Positions 34,509 through 47,100 of a stretch of 64,000 bases of DNA are shown here, piece by piece. The stretch comes from Blasia pusilla. Lineage: Eukaryota > Marchantiophyta > Marchantiopsida > Blasiales. The translations under genes and the position numbers were made by a program. The notes under the pieces are model-generated. The model did no database searches and was not told where the DNA came from. It was given only the letters and a program-made list of their open reading frames with translations. The stretch's first letter is position 1; each line of letters opens with the position of its first letter. The stretch lies in the NCBI GenBank assembly GCA_050084515.1, contig CM114273.1:27838001-27902000 (forward strand), written 5' to 3'.

Positions 34509-34710
34509 TCTATATAATTAAAAGAGGATGGGGTTAGAAAAAACCCTCTCCATAGTTGACACCTGCATTTTGAAGGCTCCTCTCTTGTTGACACATGGCC
34601 ACTTAAAAATCCTTATTGTTAATGAGATGTTATTCAAAGAGCATGTATTATTCACTGGATGTGATTTGATGTGAAACTGTCATCGGTGCATCGCATGTGC
34701 AACGTATTAG
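34509..34710 (+). mobile_element. Non-autonomous Helitron, about 202 bp, with TTAG end
   Basis: Starts TCTATATAATTAAAAGAGG after A and ends gcatcgcatgtgcaacgtattag before T. The 5' end is typical; the 3' terminus has TTAG where CTRR is usual, as in the larger Helitron at 44173. Confidence 0.6.
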
Positions 34711-34875
34711 TACATTGTTATTAGAGAACTAATTTTTTATTTATAAATACATGATTTTCTTACTAAATTTTTTTCCAAAAATATACGCGTAATATTATTA
34801 GTTTTACATTTCCATGATGACACGGTTGTATCTTAAAATATTTGAATTAAATGTAGTCATTTTCATTTAGGGGAT

Positions 34876-35299
34876 TTCTTCCCCTAACCATAGAGATGTA
34901 CGGGGCAATGGAGAGATGTTTGACTCGTTTCTTACGAATTGCGCTCATCATCTCCAATCAAAAAATGAATTACCCTTAGTCATTAGGATTTTTTATTATA
35001 GACTAATCTCCTTAGACATTAGGATTTTTATGCCAAGGCTATTGGGCTTTAGCGGAGGACTCAAACTTCGGGGACGCCAATGCCAGAGGGCCGCTTAATG
35101 GTAGACATAGTTTTGTAGAAGTTCATGATATATATTCTCTGTGCTTTTGGTGAGTTTAGTAAATCTAAGAGATGCCTCCTTCTTCCTTAAAGGACAAGTT
35201 GTATGGCCTTTATATATTTTGAATCCCCTCTTTTGTTTTCTATGGTTTTCGATCATGCGCATTTATTTGTTGAGGTTCACCTTTCTCATTCAGGTAGAG
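34876..35299 (+). repeat. Diverged direct repeat R, copy 2
   Basis: Second copy of the repeat at 29936-30352, same orientation, about 4.5 kb away. See that entry. Confidence 0.7.
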
Positions 35300-36760
35300 A
35301 CGAGATAACTCCTCGATGCCTTCATAACTCCTAACCTTCCCGGTCCTCCAACGCCCGGCACACTCGTGCCACTAGGCCCTTCCGGACCTAGGGATCGCCA
35401 TCCAGTGCCCCTCTCCCACGTACGTACGATCTCACCGTAAGCGGTCCCAATGCATCCGTCCTTCCACAGGCCGCGGCGCGCACGGTGAACTTGGACAGGG
35501 AAGCGCACCGGCGTTCATTGAATCAGTTCAATGAGCGCCGGGTAACTTCCCAGGTAACGAGGTGCGACATGACCCATGGCGCCGGTCAAAATGCGCTCCG
35601 AGTTTCGGGCAGCCCGGCAGCGTCCCTTCCCACTCCTCCCCTGATCCATCCCCATCCGTGCTTTGAACGGATTTCACTTAGGGCCGGGTCCCATGGGCCG
35701 GCGTCGGTGCCCGACGCTGGTCCTTGTTAAAACAGATTTCCATCGGACGGTCCAGAATATTTTGTCCTGGCCGGAGTCGGTGATTTGCAAAGAGAGTCTT
35801 TGGTTTTATCCGGCAGTCTTTGGTTTTCTTGCGCCCAAAAAAATTGGGCGCAAGAAATGATTTGCGTCCCGGCGACTTCCACAACCCGTTGGGGCCGGTA
35901 GAAATTTGAAAAAACTGGTCCTTCTGGTTCCAGTTCTAGCCGTTTCCGTTCCATGGACAGCAGGGTGACGAATAGTTTCTTGCGAGGCCTTCTTGTAACC
36001 GGGTCCCATGAGGCAGGAAGAATCTGAAATTTTTCGATGAGGAAGAATTTCTACTCACCTCCAACACTTTTCTGAGAAATTGGAGTAATTCATTTCCGCA
36101 CAAACTTTATGGACGCTCCTCAATTCGACGTAGGAAGAAATTGAGGAAATTGGACGCAGGAAGAAATTGAGGAAATTGGACGTAGGAAGAAATTTGACGC
36201 GTCACAGGGAGTCCTTGGTTTTTTCTCTTGATCCCGCTGCCAAGCGGTAATTCCCATTCTATTTCGTGCTTGCTTGTTTTGTTCTTTTCTTCCGCCTTCC
36301 AAGTTGAGGCAGGAAGAAAAATCAGAGGTCACATTCTTTCCCGGAGTGGAATCGTCTCATTTCCCGATTTCCCGAATCGACTAGCGTTCTACGGTAAGGC
36401 ATCTGATCCTGAATTCCACGAAGATCGACTAGCGAAAAGAGCAATGTTCGCTTGCGTTCTCATCCCAACCAAAGAGTTTCATAACTGAAGATTATCGATG
36501 AAATGCCAAAGCGGCGTCCCTCGAATCCTTGCCGCCGGATGAAGGGCTCTCTGATCCACCCTCACACAAACGAGACGAAAAGCGTGCGGAACGGCTTCCC
36601 ATGTTCTCGCAACGTTCGCGCAGAGTTGGACTCGTCCCACATCCCGTTTCCTTTCGTGGTTCGCCATAATTCGGCGGACTTTAACATGCCGCATTCGTGT
36701 TCCCAGTCTGCGTGTGGATTCCGGATGGGCGGATGCGCGATGCCAACAGATCTCCACAGC
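35300..36760. other. Non-coding stretch with small hairpins and a 26-bp tandem repeat
   Basis: 35508-35522 pairs with 35527-35541 (ccggcgttcattgaa, one mismatch). A 12-bp hairpin tcttgcgcccaa / ttgggcgcaaga lies at about 35827-35856. gacgtaggaagaaattgagg-type units of 26 bp repeat about 2.6 times at 36127-36193. No gene is recognised. Confidence 0.6.
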
Positions 36761-37757
36761 TGTCGCGACCCTCATGACCAAACAAGTGCCAAGCGGAACA
36801 TCGGAACATTAGCGGGCTCACGCTAAGATGGTTTGCGCGTTGGAGTTGTCTCAAAGAGGAGACAAGAGATGAGACGCGAGCGAGAAGCCGCGTTTCAGAT
36901 GTGATGGTCGCGACTCGGAAACCTGGACCAAACGCGGAATGAGACTTGAAAGAAGTCTAGTCTAGGAAGTGGGTTGCCAAAGGAAAGATCCGGACTTGGA
37001 AGGCCACTTGCGTTTGAGAGTTTCCGACTGTATTTATGGCCATAACTTTTAGCGCCAAGATGCGTTTGGAGCAAATAAGAGTGCGTTGGGAAGCTTATGG
37101 AGAGCCGGTTCAAACGCACCAAAGATCGCTGCAAACGCATAAGCAGCGGCCGAGATACAACCCAAAAACGACTGGAAGTGGAGTCGGGTTGAGGGCCACA
37201 ATGAAGGGCCCGAACCTCTTTTCCCAAAGGGGAGGGGTTATTGGAGAACCCCAGAAGTACTAGTAAGGGGGAAGGTCTCCGAGAGTGCTTGGAACCCAAA
37301 CCCCACTTTGGGCGCCGAAGGCGGCTCAAGGGCATGGAACGGAACGCGAGTTTGGGCGTTGGGTTGGAAAACTGCACCAAGTCCATTGAGGCGATTTTAG
37401 ACATCCCTCTTGGATTTCACGCCGCGACTCAATTACTTGGGTCTCGGTTCGAACTCACACGAGGACCGTTGAATGATTGGGATCGCTAGGCGTGTAAGTG
37501 CCGTTTCAGATCCTGGACTAACCAGAAGTCTGTTCCAAGTCTTGAAGGACTTGCCATGTGTTGGGAGCTAGGAATTAAGGAAGGTTGAGCTTGATGAGAC
37601 GCCGAGTTGAGGACTCGGTGGGTTGGAACGCCGGTTGGCCAAACCCGACTAACGAGAGTGCGTGTTTGGGTGCAGATCGGCGATGAGTTCGTGACTCATC
37701 AACGCGACGCTTCCGCAACACTAAAGATTGACGTTCAAGGAGAGTAGGGGCGCGACA
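36761..37757 (+). mobile_element. Solo LTR of family E (copy 2)
   Basis: 997 bp, starts TGTCGCGACC, ends GGGGCGCGACA, nearly identical to the 5' LTR of element E. Flanks acagc and acaaa are only partly alike, so the target-site duplication is uncertain. No internal sequence adjoins. Confidence 0.85.
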
Positions 37758-38208
37758 ACAAAGAAAGAAACAGTTCTCGCCGGATCGTGGGAATTTGGAA
37801 AAAGTGAGGAAAAGTAGTGAAAAGGCTTCGCTTTAGATCGCATCCACGTGCAAAATCGTACTCATTGTTCGATACGCGTATTGATAGACAGACGTCGTTC
37901 CAACTCTAGCTTTAGCGGGAGATAGTGAGCACCTTGGAAAGAATGCCATCGTTGGGAACTCGGAGCGTTTCACGGGAACGCACGTACGAGTGACGAAATG
38001 CATCATGCGGATTATTGGTTCCATGAACTCAGAGTGGGCATTCTACTTCGACCGGTCAATTGAATAAGCACAAGTACATGCGTATTCACATGAGAACACA
38101 TGTTCAGTGAGGAAGGTAAGCGCTTAAGAGAATTTCGTTGATAGGAAATGAGAAGCCTTACGAGGAGATGCAGACCTTGCCATGCCAGCTCATTCTATGA
38201 TGGGAAGG
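37758..38208. other. Spacer, no gene recognised
   Basis: Nothing with coding or repeat character except short open frames without motifs. Confidence 0.4.
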
Positions 38209-39754
38209 GCCGCATTTAACAATTACAATAGCATTTGCTCATGATGTCCATCGTTGCGCGCTCTACAGGCTGCCAAGAGAGTGAAGTAATCTGGCATGAA
38301 GTTGGATCATAGCCCACGGGATGTCCAAGATTATCAGATAACCGAAACTCCACCATGTTTTGTCACACATTGGTTCCTTCAAGGATAAATTCGAATAATG
38401 AACTTGGAATTGAGCCGACTTGACGTCTGAATCTCGAGGATACACCCTCGGAATAAAATTGAAACCATTCATGTTGTGTCCCAATCCCCTCCTAGTGTTG
38501 CGCACTTGATCTCGTTGAGTGTGTCTATCAAAGATTCGGCGCAGGTTTCAAATTTGCCTTCTGGCTCTTACTTTAGTGAAGCATTTTGGTATTGGATGAG
38601 ATGTAAAGTGAAGACCAAGGGGCAATGAGCAGGTTGGTCATCGTAGTGATTGATTCCTGAACAAATCCCATTAAGAAGACATTAGTCAAGTTAACCCTAA
38701 TTGAAACGTCCCTCTTCAGTATCTTTGCATACCCCGCAATTCCCCTGGATTGAGTCTCTTGGTTCCTTATGCATTGGGTCCTCATTTCCCGTATGCAGTA
38801 GTTCTGACACTCGTTCCGTGCTTCAGCTTTGCGCTCTTAGAATTACTCGAATCCTTACATCAAGCTTAACGTTGTTTTGCTACTGGCATGTTACAAACCT
38901 TCTCTGCTGCTTCATTACGCAATTGTTTTTTCCTCTGACTTCAGTTCTACCATGGTTCTGTCTTTCATCGAGAGCTTCCTGATACGATGTGGTTCTTCTT
39001 CCGGCGCCCGAAGGAACCAACTTTCATATTCTGAATGAATCTCTGCAGATAGCGATCAACTTGTCACGCGTGGAATTCAGCATGTGCCATCCAATTCTTT
39101 TCTTTACAAAGATGTGAGTCGAGGAAGGCGCTAGCTGGCCTCGGTGTGTGGACCGCATTCTTACTATCTGTTGCATTATTTGGATCTACACAGGTCTTTC
39201 TTGGCCTTCTCTTTTGTCCATTCAACCTTTGCTACCGAGACAGCCGACTCTTTTTTCTGCGGAGCTTGTTGCACCTCGTTTGTGCTCCTTTGTACAAGGT
39301 AAGAGAATAAGAGCCGCATTTGACAATTACAATAGCATTTGCTCATGATGTCCATCGCTGCGCGCCCTACAGGCCGCCAGGAGAGTGAAGTAATCTGGCA
39401 TGAAGTTGGATCATAGCCCATGGGATGTCCAAGATTACTGTACAACTGGAAACTCCACCATGTTTTGTCACACATTGGTTCCTTCAAGGATAAATTCGAA
39501 TAACTGAACTTGGAATTGAGCTGACTTGACGTCTGAATCTCGTAGGATACGCCCTCGGAATAAAATTGAAACCATTCATGTTGTGTCCCAATCCGCTCCT
39601 AGTGTTGCACACTTGATCTGTTGAGTGCCGGCTTACCGGCTTAAAGGAGGGTAAGGTAAGCCGATGTCCATCGCTGCGCGCTCTCGTTTGTGCTCCTTTG
39701 TACAAGGTAAGAGAATAAGGGCCGCATTTGACAATTACAATAGCATTTGCTCAT
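38209..39754. repeat. Cluster of direct repeats left of the Harbinger element
   Basis: 38209-38520 and 39313-39627 are about 310-bp direct repeats (gccgcattt(a/g)acaattac to cacttgatct). A 72-bp part (ctcgtttgtgctcctttgta...tttgctcat) occurs at 39275-39346 and again at 39683-39754, where it runs into the transposon. The 38521-39274 part between copies has no recognised gene. Confidence 0.8.
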
Positions 39755-39864
39755 TTTCACTACTCTTTTTCTTGGAAAGTCATATTATTTCTTCAATCCA
39801 TTTTTTCAAAAATAAAAGTTTCATTACTCTTTTTCTTCTTTTGCCGTTGTAGGAAGGAAGTCAT

Positions 39865-41181
39865 ATGGACGAGGATTGTGTCATACTCGATTCTCAAGTA
39901 CCAACGCAGAATACTAAGCTGATTCCATGGACAACTTCCGAGATTCAAATTCTGATTGCAGCAAAACGAGATGAAATGGAGAGATTAGAACTGAATTATA
40001 CTACTCAATCTACTATGGCCACCTTAAAACAAAAGTGGAAAAAAGTGGCTAACTTTTGTTTGAAGAATGGGATAAAGCAACCTATTCGTGATGGCCAGGC
40101 GTGCAAAAAGAAATGGAGTGCTCTCATAAAAGAATTCAAACAAGTAAGTTAAGTTGGTGGTATCCAATTTTTATGATGTGATGCAAAACATGAAGTGTCT
40201 TTATTTTACAATTGACACTCATGTAAGTTTTCATTACAGGTTCATGATTGGGAGCGAAAGGCCAAAAGCGGCGAATTGTCTTACTTTGACACTCGCATGC
40301 TGAGAAAGGACCGGAAAGCACTAGGTTTACCTTCAAACTTTGATGAAGCCTATTACAAGGGTCTAGTAGAATGACTCCCCAAAAGACAAGACGTGGACCC
40401 GGAGAGCATGGGAGTGTCCACCTTTGATACTTCACTTCTACCTGATCTTAATGCTAACTTCAATCCTCCACCCATGAGTCCGATAGCTTCACTCGTGCCA
40501 CCAGGTATATCAATCTTACCAAAAGAAGAAGGATGTCACCTTGTTCATTTGTTTCTTAGTATCAATACAAGGCTACTACTAACGTATTGGTTGTTTATAT
40601 AGAGGTGGAGTCATTTGAGATCCCAACCAACGAACCTTCTCCTCCATCGTCTTCTCCAGGTACATGAATATGAAACAAAGGAAGTTCTTTTCTTTGTTAA
40701 TTTCACTTATTATGCACATATGCTACTACTAATTTATTTATTGTTTGTATAGATGTGGAGTCATTTCAGATCAAGTGGATGCGTAAGAGATCCCAACTAC
40801 TCGCGTGCGCCTTCATCGTGTGCTTATCAAGGTTCTTATAATTGTCTTTAATGATTTTTGTGACTTTTTTGGTCTTATGTGGAAATGTAGTTAATGATTT
40901 TAGTGGTGTTATGTGGCAATGTAGATTTCGGCAAGGAAAGTTCGAAAAATAAGAGCCTCAAGGATGGGATTAGAGGAAAACGACGGCGTAAGAGCTCCAT
41001 GGGAGATGCCATGAAGGAATCTACTGATGCCATGATAGATGTTATACATGATGGTCAAAGAATGGATATTGAACAGCGAAAATTAGAGTTGAAAGTCCTA
41101 CAACAGAATGCGGATGCTCTTACAATGATATCTACAGCCTTTTGTCATGCCTTTGGTAGAGGATTTCAAGGTAGATCTTGA
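39865..41181 (+). pseudogene. PIF/Harbinger ORF1, Myb/trihelix-like DNA-binding protein
   Basis: Exon 1 39865-40143 and exon 2 40240-40504 join in phase 0. Shorter exons may lie at 40603-40659 and about 40750-40840, and the last at 40925-41181. Exon 1 encodes IPWTTSEIQILIAAKRDEMERLE and KKKWSALIKEFKQ, the trihelix pattern of ORF1 proteins that help transposase enter the nucleus and bind ends. The last exon is a basic patch (RGKRRRKSS) followed by a helix (MDIEQRKLELKVLQQNADALTMI). An in-frame TGA at 40372-40374 breaks exon 2. Exons 3-4 are guesses. Confidence 0.65.
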
Positions 41182-41350
41182 GAGTTTACATTAAGAAATA
41201 ATTCAACTTCATTGAGGACACAATGAACAAAAATAGCCATATGAGATGTACTTATATGTAAAGCATATATATGGATATATATGAGGTACTTCTACCTGTA
41301 TGCTATATGTACGTGTAATTCTATGTATTTCTACTGGTATGTTGAAATTA

Positions 41351-42658
41351 CTATTCAACTCTTGCCATGATATGCTCGAAAAGAGCATCACGATTTCTCC
41401 TTCCTTCAAATGTTGTTTCATTGTTTGGAGGATTGCTATGACCTTGTGCTACATGCATCCTTGTCGAGGAGGAGGGATCCATGAGATCATATACTAGAGG
41501 ATCTTCTCTATCTATCATGATGTTATGAAGAGCACATGTAGCAAATATCATCTTCGGTAGTGCTTGTAAGTTTGGCTTGTAAATGACTCGATTGAGTATG
41601 CGCCATGTCCCTTTTAATCGGCCGAAAGCTCTCTCCACACACATCCTCATGGAAGAATGATAAAAGTTCCAAGTGTCCTTTTGTCCGATAGGTGCTCCTG
41701 GATAAGGAACTATGAGCCATGACAAGAGTGGATATCCTGCATCACCAATAATATACTCTCGAATCCTCTCACCATTTCTTAATGCAAGTGAATGTCCATC
41801 TAGTACCCTTTAGTTGGAAGTTACATTTTTGTAGAATTGGGAGTTTCGAAGAATTCGAGTATCATGAATAGAAGCAGGATATCCAATGAACACATCTAGG
41901 AATTTCAGTCTTGAATCAACGATAGCTTGCATCGCACAAGCATAAGATTTGCTTTTATGACTATACCAAACTGTGGAATTTGCACCCGTTGGTAGTTCCA
42001 TGAGGAAGTGAGTGACATCAATTGCACCGCAACAATTCAAAAATCCATGTTGTGCTTCGAAATCTGATTTTACCCTCTCCATATGCTGTCCTTTCGGCCA
42101 AGCCACTGCCCCACGTGCCTCCTCCACAAGTGCATTAATGACTCTAAAGACAAATTGCACAGTTGTAGATTTTCCGATACCGAAAAGCTCTCCAATCCCC
42201 TTCATTTGATCCCCTGTGGCAAGACGTCGTAGAGTAATAGCGACTTGTCTCTCAACACTCAACAACCTGTTTGGTAAGACTTGTAGGGAATGGGGAGGAT
42301 TAGTAGTTAGTCGACTCCGTAACATATCACAAATGAAGTCAAATGTATTTACCGTAACACGAAAGAAATCTCTAAATCGCTCCGGATGATCTCTTCTTAT
42401 TATAGTTTCGTCAATGAAAAGACATGTAAATGTCATAGATCGTGACAAAATATACCAAGGAGAGAACATGCGACGTGATGTAATGCTAGACCTAGCATTC
42501 ATCATGAATTGGAAATAGAAGAGAGCACGATAATGAAAGAAGGACCTCCTACTCCTAACTTGAAAGAAAAAAAGACGAGTAGAAAAAATTTGAATTATAA
42601 GAACCAAATAAATAGTCAAGAAGCACATGTTCATTCTCTCTTCATCTAAAATATCCAT
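41351..42658 (-). pseudogene. PIF/Harbinger transposase (DDE_4 type), one in-frame stop
   Basis: A single frame of 436 codons is broken only by TAA at 41810-41812. The DDE catalytic signatures are visible: CCGAIDVTHF (first Asp), IGYPASIHDTRIL (second Asp) and MCVERAFGRLKGTWRIL (Glu). An HTH-like segment precedes them (RLATGDQMKGIGELFGIGKST). The residues around the stop (NVTSN ... RVLDGHSLALRNGERI) continue the family pattern, so the stop is recent. It would cut and paste the element at TWA sites. The N-terminus (about 90 residues, Phe-rich) is uncertain. Confidence 0.85.
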
Positions 42659-42912
42659 GATTTAAAAAATTGAAAAAGAAAAAAAATTTAAAAAAATCTT
42701 ATAATAAAAAAATAAATGAATGTTTTAAGATGTGACTAAAATATGCATGAAACATGAAATCTATGAAAATGATAACAAGGAGCAAAGTTAGAATGAATTA
42801 AAAAAAAGATTGAATTTATAAGAACCGAAAGGAAAGGAAAAAGGGGGGGCAATTGGGAGGGAAATTTCAGGATGGAAAATTCGTTTCCGTGACCGGCAAC
42901 GGACTTTCCGAA

Positions 42913-42952
42913 CCGGCTGGAACTGCCGCCGCCGGCGAGCAGTTCCAGCCGG
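42913..42952. repeat. 14-bp perfect inverted repeat
   Basis: ccggctggaactgc (42913-42926) pairs exactly with gcagttccagccgg (42939-42952) around 12 nt. It is located inside the right end of the Harbinger element. Confidence 0.85.
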
Positions 42953-42988
42953 CGGGTGGCTTATGAAGTCGCCCATGCGACCCGGCCC

Positions 42989-44172
42989 TTAGCCCCTCAC
43001 GCTTTGCGGTTGAAATGGCCAACCGTCCACATCCATCCATCCCCTCTCCGTGAACGAAACCCGAAGCCGGAGTCCGGACTCGAAGAACTCGCTCACGTTC
43101 ATCGAACGACTGACTGCAGACAGTGCAGAGCATTCGTGGCAAGCAATTTTATGGCCGTCGGTCGGATCTCCATTTAAGAGTCTTAAATGAAATATGACGA
43201 ATGAAAACCACCACGACGCTCGGACGCTGGAGATCAGCGCTGCTGCGAGCGCAGTACCAGAAGGTACCTGTAGGGTACCTTTACGTACGCGCCGTAACAA
43301 GAATCTGCTTTTCACGAGGCGCTGCCCGCAGCTGCCCTCTCATTTCGCACGAGTCTTTTGCTCCTGCGACTCTCCGAGGCATCGACAGAGTTCTACACTT
43401 CCCGATTGGAAAGAGCGCGCGATTCCGAGGGAGAGTGTTGATTACCGGGCCTTCCTATCATATCTTCACCATAAATAAATAAATACATAAATGAATGAGG
43501 ACGACGTCGCTGCTGCCGACAATGCAGCCTTGCCTTGTCACAAGGCGCTTTGGAGGACCCTCAACCCTCATCCGCAGTTTCCCGTCGTGCTTCCAGCCGG
43601 TGAAACCCTGTAAAGCTACGCCGTTGCAGGTCAGGAGTGAGCCCACTCCACGTTGCCACGGGAGCGAGCGAGGGAGGGAGAGAGGGATTCGTAACGTGAA
43701 GGTCGTGCGTATTGGCGCAAGAGAACTCCGAGGATTTTCGCGTTCCCGGGGCAACGTTCGGGCAGCCATGACCGATGGAACGGCGCGACGATTTTCCAGA
43801 AGGGCTTTTCGGGGAATTCGCTTTAATCCGAAGTTGCAAAGTCGGGCAGACATTTAAGTGCTGAGCGTTGGCAGTGTACAATCAGTACCGGTAAGGTACC
43901 TTCACGTACGCAGCGTGGACTTTCCACGAGGAAACTCCCAGAAGATTCGTTGCCCCTCTTATTGCCTTGCGCCGAGCCATCGATCCCACCATTCCCATGC
44001 GAAGATCGCCATTCGATTGCATCATTCATCCGACGTTCGTGTTCGTTTCGTCTTAATAATGTTCAACGTTTCGATTCTTGTTGACGGCTTAGGGGGTTCT
44101 CTTCGGACTGACTATATGAGTCCCTATATGACTACCTTTCTTGTATTTTCGAAGAGTCCTCCGTTTCGTTTA
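42989..44172. other. GC-moderate spacer without a recognised gene
   Basis: Several 90-145 codon open frames on both strands overlap each other and lack motifs. ggtacctttacgtacgc...ttttcacgagg (about 43273-43320) recurs as ggtaccttcacgtacgc...tttccacgagg (about 43895-43940), a short diverged direct repeat. Confidence 0.4.
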
Positions 44173-47100
44173 CTAACCGTGACGTGCACGGGACGGGTGG
44201 AGGATATTTTTTGTAAGATGTTGACGGTTGTGGACATCTTACAAAAAGTCTTATCTTTTTCAAGAATTTTATTTCATCCTAATATTTCTTGATACATTAT
44301 AATATAAGATGCTCGTGTGATGTTATATCGCATGCATCGCACGAGCATCTTACATGTCCCATGCTATGCACGGGACATGTGAGGGGTTTTTTTTGTAAGT
44401 TCTTTTTTGTTAAAGTGTGTTCAAGTGAGATTTTTGGATTGAAATTTGAAGAATTTTATTTCATTCAAGTATTTTTTTACACATTACATTTCATGTATAA
44501 TCACCTTTCTTATTTGAATATTTATCACTTCCTATTGTAATGTGGATGGAATTTATCTTCCCTACTCTAGATATGGGAGTAGGCAAGTAAATGCCAACCT
44601 TCTGCAAAGTTTGACCTTGAGACTTATTAATAGTCATAGTAAAAGTTAGGCGAATAGGGAATTGAAACCTACGCAAATCAAATGGCAAACCGGAGTCAAA
44701 TGCAATCAATGGGATATGTGGAATAAAAACTCGTTCTCCAATATTTTTCCCTATGATGATTTCAGCATCTATGCAATGTTGCATAAATCCACGAATCACC
44801 AATCTAGTCCCGTTTGCTTGTCCATGTGACCCATTCATGTTTCGTAAGAGCATGATTGATGCATCAATCTTCAAACACAGACGATGCGGAGGTAGTCCAA
44901 TAGGTAAGCATGTGTTCAAAAAATCAGTTGGATAGATATGACTCATCTCCTTATTCGGAATAGAATCAACACTCAAGTAAATATGCTCCTATACACACTA
45001 TGTACGGAATTGGTGAGAAGAAGTAATATTACTATCCAAACTTCCCCAAAAAGGAGTTCCAGTAAGAGAATTAGAAGGATAGAAGGATTACATGTCCAGG
45101 AAACCGAGATATGACATCTCTATTTATTTCGTCAACATCCCTATTCCTCGGTGTCAAAATTGCAATATCTCTCAAGAAATCAATGTTGTGGAATCGGCTT
45201 AGAGAATTGCCATGGATGAAATCAATAAGATCGCATATCCTTGTTACTCTTAGTGACAATTCCAGATGGTAAATTTCATAAGTCCTACATGATCAATTGA
45301 GTGTCCACAACAATTGTGATTAGTCCTGCTTCATAAATCAGAATTGAAGGATATCTATAAAGTCTTCTCCCAAATGAGGGTGCAAAGGTACACAACCCTC
45401 TCCCACTTCCAATAACCAATCAGCAAAAGCTTGTTGTTCAATACGCACATCACCTTCCAACCTTTGAACTCACATGTTTCTTGTTAACTTCATGACCTTA
45501 ACATTAGACCAAAGAGATGATCTCTTGATAATGGCTTGGACGATTCGCAGGCGATCCCCATGACGAACAATAGGCAAAACTTGACGAAAGTCACCACCAA
45601 ATATCATGAGTTTTCCACCAAATGGTAATTGTCGTAGATCATCTGAGACCATTCCCATGATATCTTGTGAAGTGCAATTCATTGCCTCAAATGCATGACG
45701 ATGAGCCATAGGTGCTTCGTCCCATATGATGAGTATTGCATCGCGGATTAAGTGCGCTTGATCACTATTGAATGATAAACTACAAACGATATAGGGAACT
45801 CAATTATAATTTGCAATACTTGGAATAATGAAATTGTATGTTCGTGTAAATATTGGATGTAAAGCAGGTAATGACACTTACTTGCAAGTAGAGCTCTCAT
45901 GAAGATTGATAGGGATCTTGAATCGTTAATGGGCAGTACGTCCTCCATCTAACAATAGAGAAGCTATTCCAGATGATGCTATTGCAAAAGCTATACCTCT
46001 TGCACTCCTTATACTTGCAAGGAGAAGATTATATAAATATGTCTTTCCTGTTCCACCCGGACCTTCGATGAAAAAAACTTTTGGAGGTGGAGCATTCGCG
46101 CATATTTTCTCAAGCTCATCATATATAGCATCCCAAAAAACACGTTGTCCTTCATTTAGACACGATTCTCCAACTTGTACGCGCTCAAATAATTCCTCAG
46201 TACCATATAATAGCTCCTATTCCTCCAAATATGAATGCAAACGAAGGCTTTGTAAATTCAGCTTGAGGCATGTCAGGAAAGTCAAAAAGTCTCTTTCCTT
46301 GATCTTGTAGGTAATAGTGGAGTTCCAACAATGCAGTATTAATCATAACATCATCAACGGGAAGATTAGGAATTCCTATTTTCTGCAATGGCAAGTTTTG
46401 ACAATATCAAAACGATGGTTAGTTTCTTTATTGCTCAATAGAAAATACTATGACAAAGGAAAAAAATGATTTAAGAAGTGCCAGTTCTGAATTTCTTACC
46501 TCACGTCGTTCTTAGAAAATATCTTCCACCAATGGAACAAAGAATTGACCCCATAGTGTAGCAAGTTGAGCTGGTGTGTTGTAAGCAAGAATAATTGCAA
46601 ATAAACGGTGAAGTGTAGAACCCGTACGAATCATAGAAGCCTCTTCAAAGCAAGAGAACACTTCCCTATCATCCTCAAGAAGTCCCAGTTGGATTGCAAC
46701 ATCCTTGAATATTGGGCACAATACTCCATCAACAGTTCTCAAACATTCGTATGAAGTTGCTCCTCGAACATTATGGAGGAGTAATCTCAACCAATGACGT
46801 TCTCCTTCACCTATACATGAGTGAAATGAAAACGTCATCCCTTTCCATAATAATTCACTCACTTTACAAGGAAATCCTATGTATACAACAAAAAAACATA
46901 GAATAAACTATTGAGTATTCACCTGGATGAGTAAGGTATAACCAGCCAATGGGATGGCCACAACCATTTTGTTTTTGTACCCTCCGAATCCATCTCTTTT
47001 TAGTCCAACGATAATATGAAGGAAAATCCATATACAGATATTGTCGCGCAATGGAGTCGGATAGATTAGTTGCAAACCATTATGTTAGAGTTGTCTCTCT

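Larger units (their letters stand above)
39719..42988. mobile_element. PIF/Harbinger DNA transposon with both genes
   Basis: Two convergent genes are present: a Myb/SANT-like ORF1 on the plus strand (39865-41181) and a DDE transposase on the minus strand (41351-42658). Borders are tentative: GGGCCG (39719-39724) and CGGCCC (42983-42988) could be the tips of terminal inverted repeats, flanked by TAA and TTA. PIF/Harbinger elements duplicate a 3-bp TWA site, so the unequal flanks leave this unsettled. One stop in each gene suggests recent inactivation. Confidence 0.75.

Noticed and set aside
42867-44292. Overlapping open frames of 90-145 codons on both strands
   Set aside because: Mutually overlapping, no motifs, ordinary for moderately GC-rich spacer DNA.
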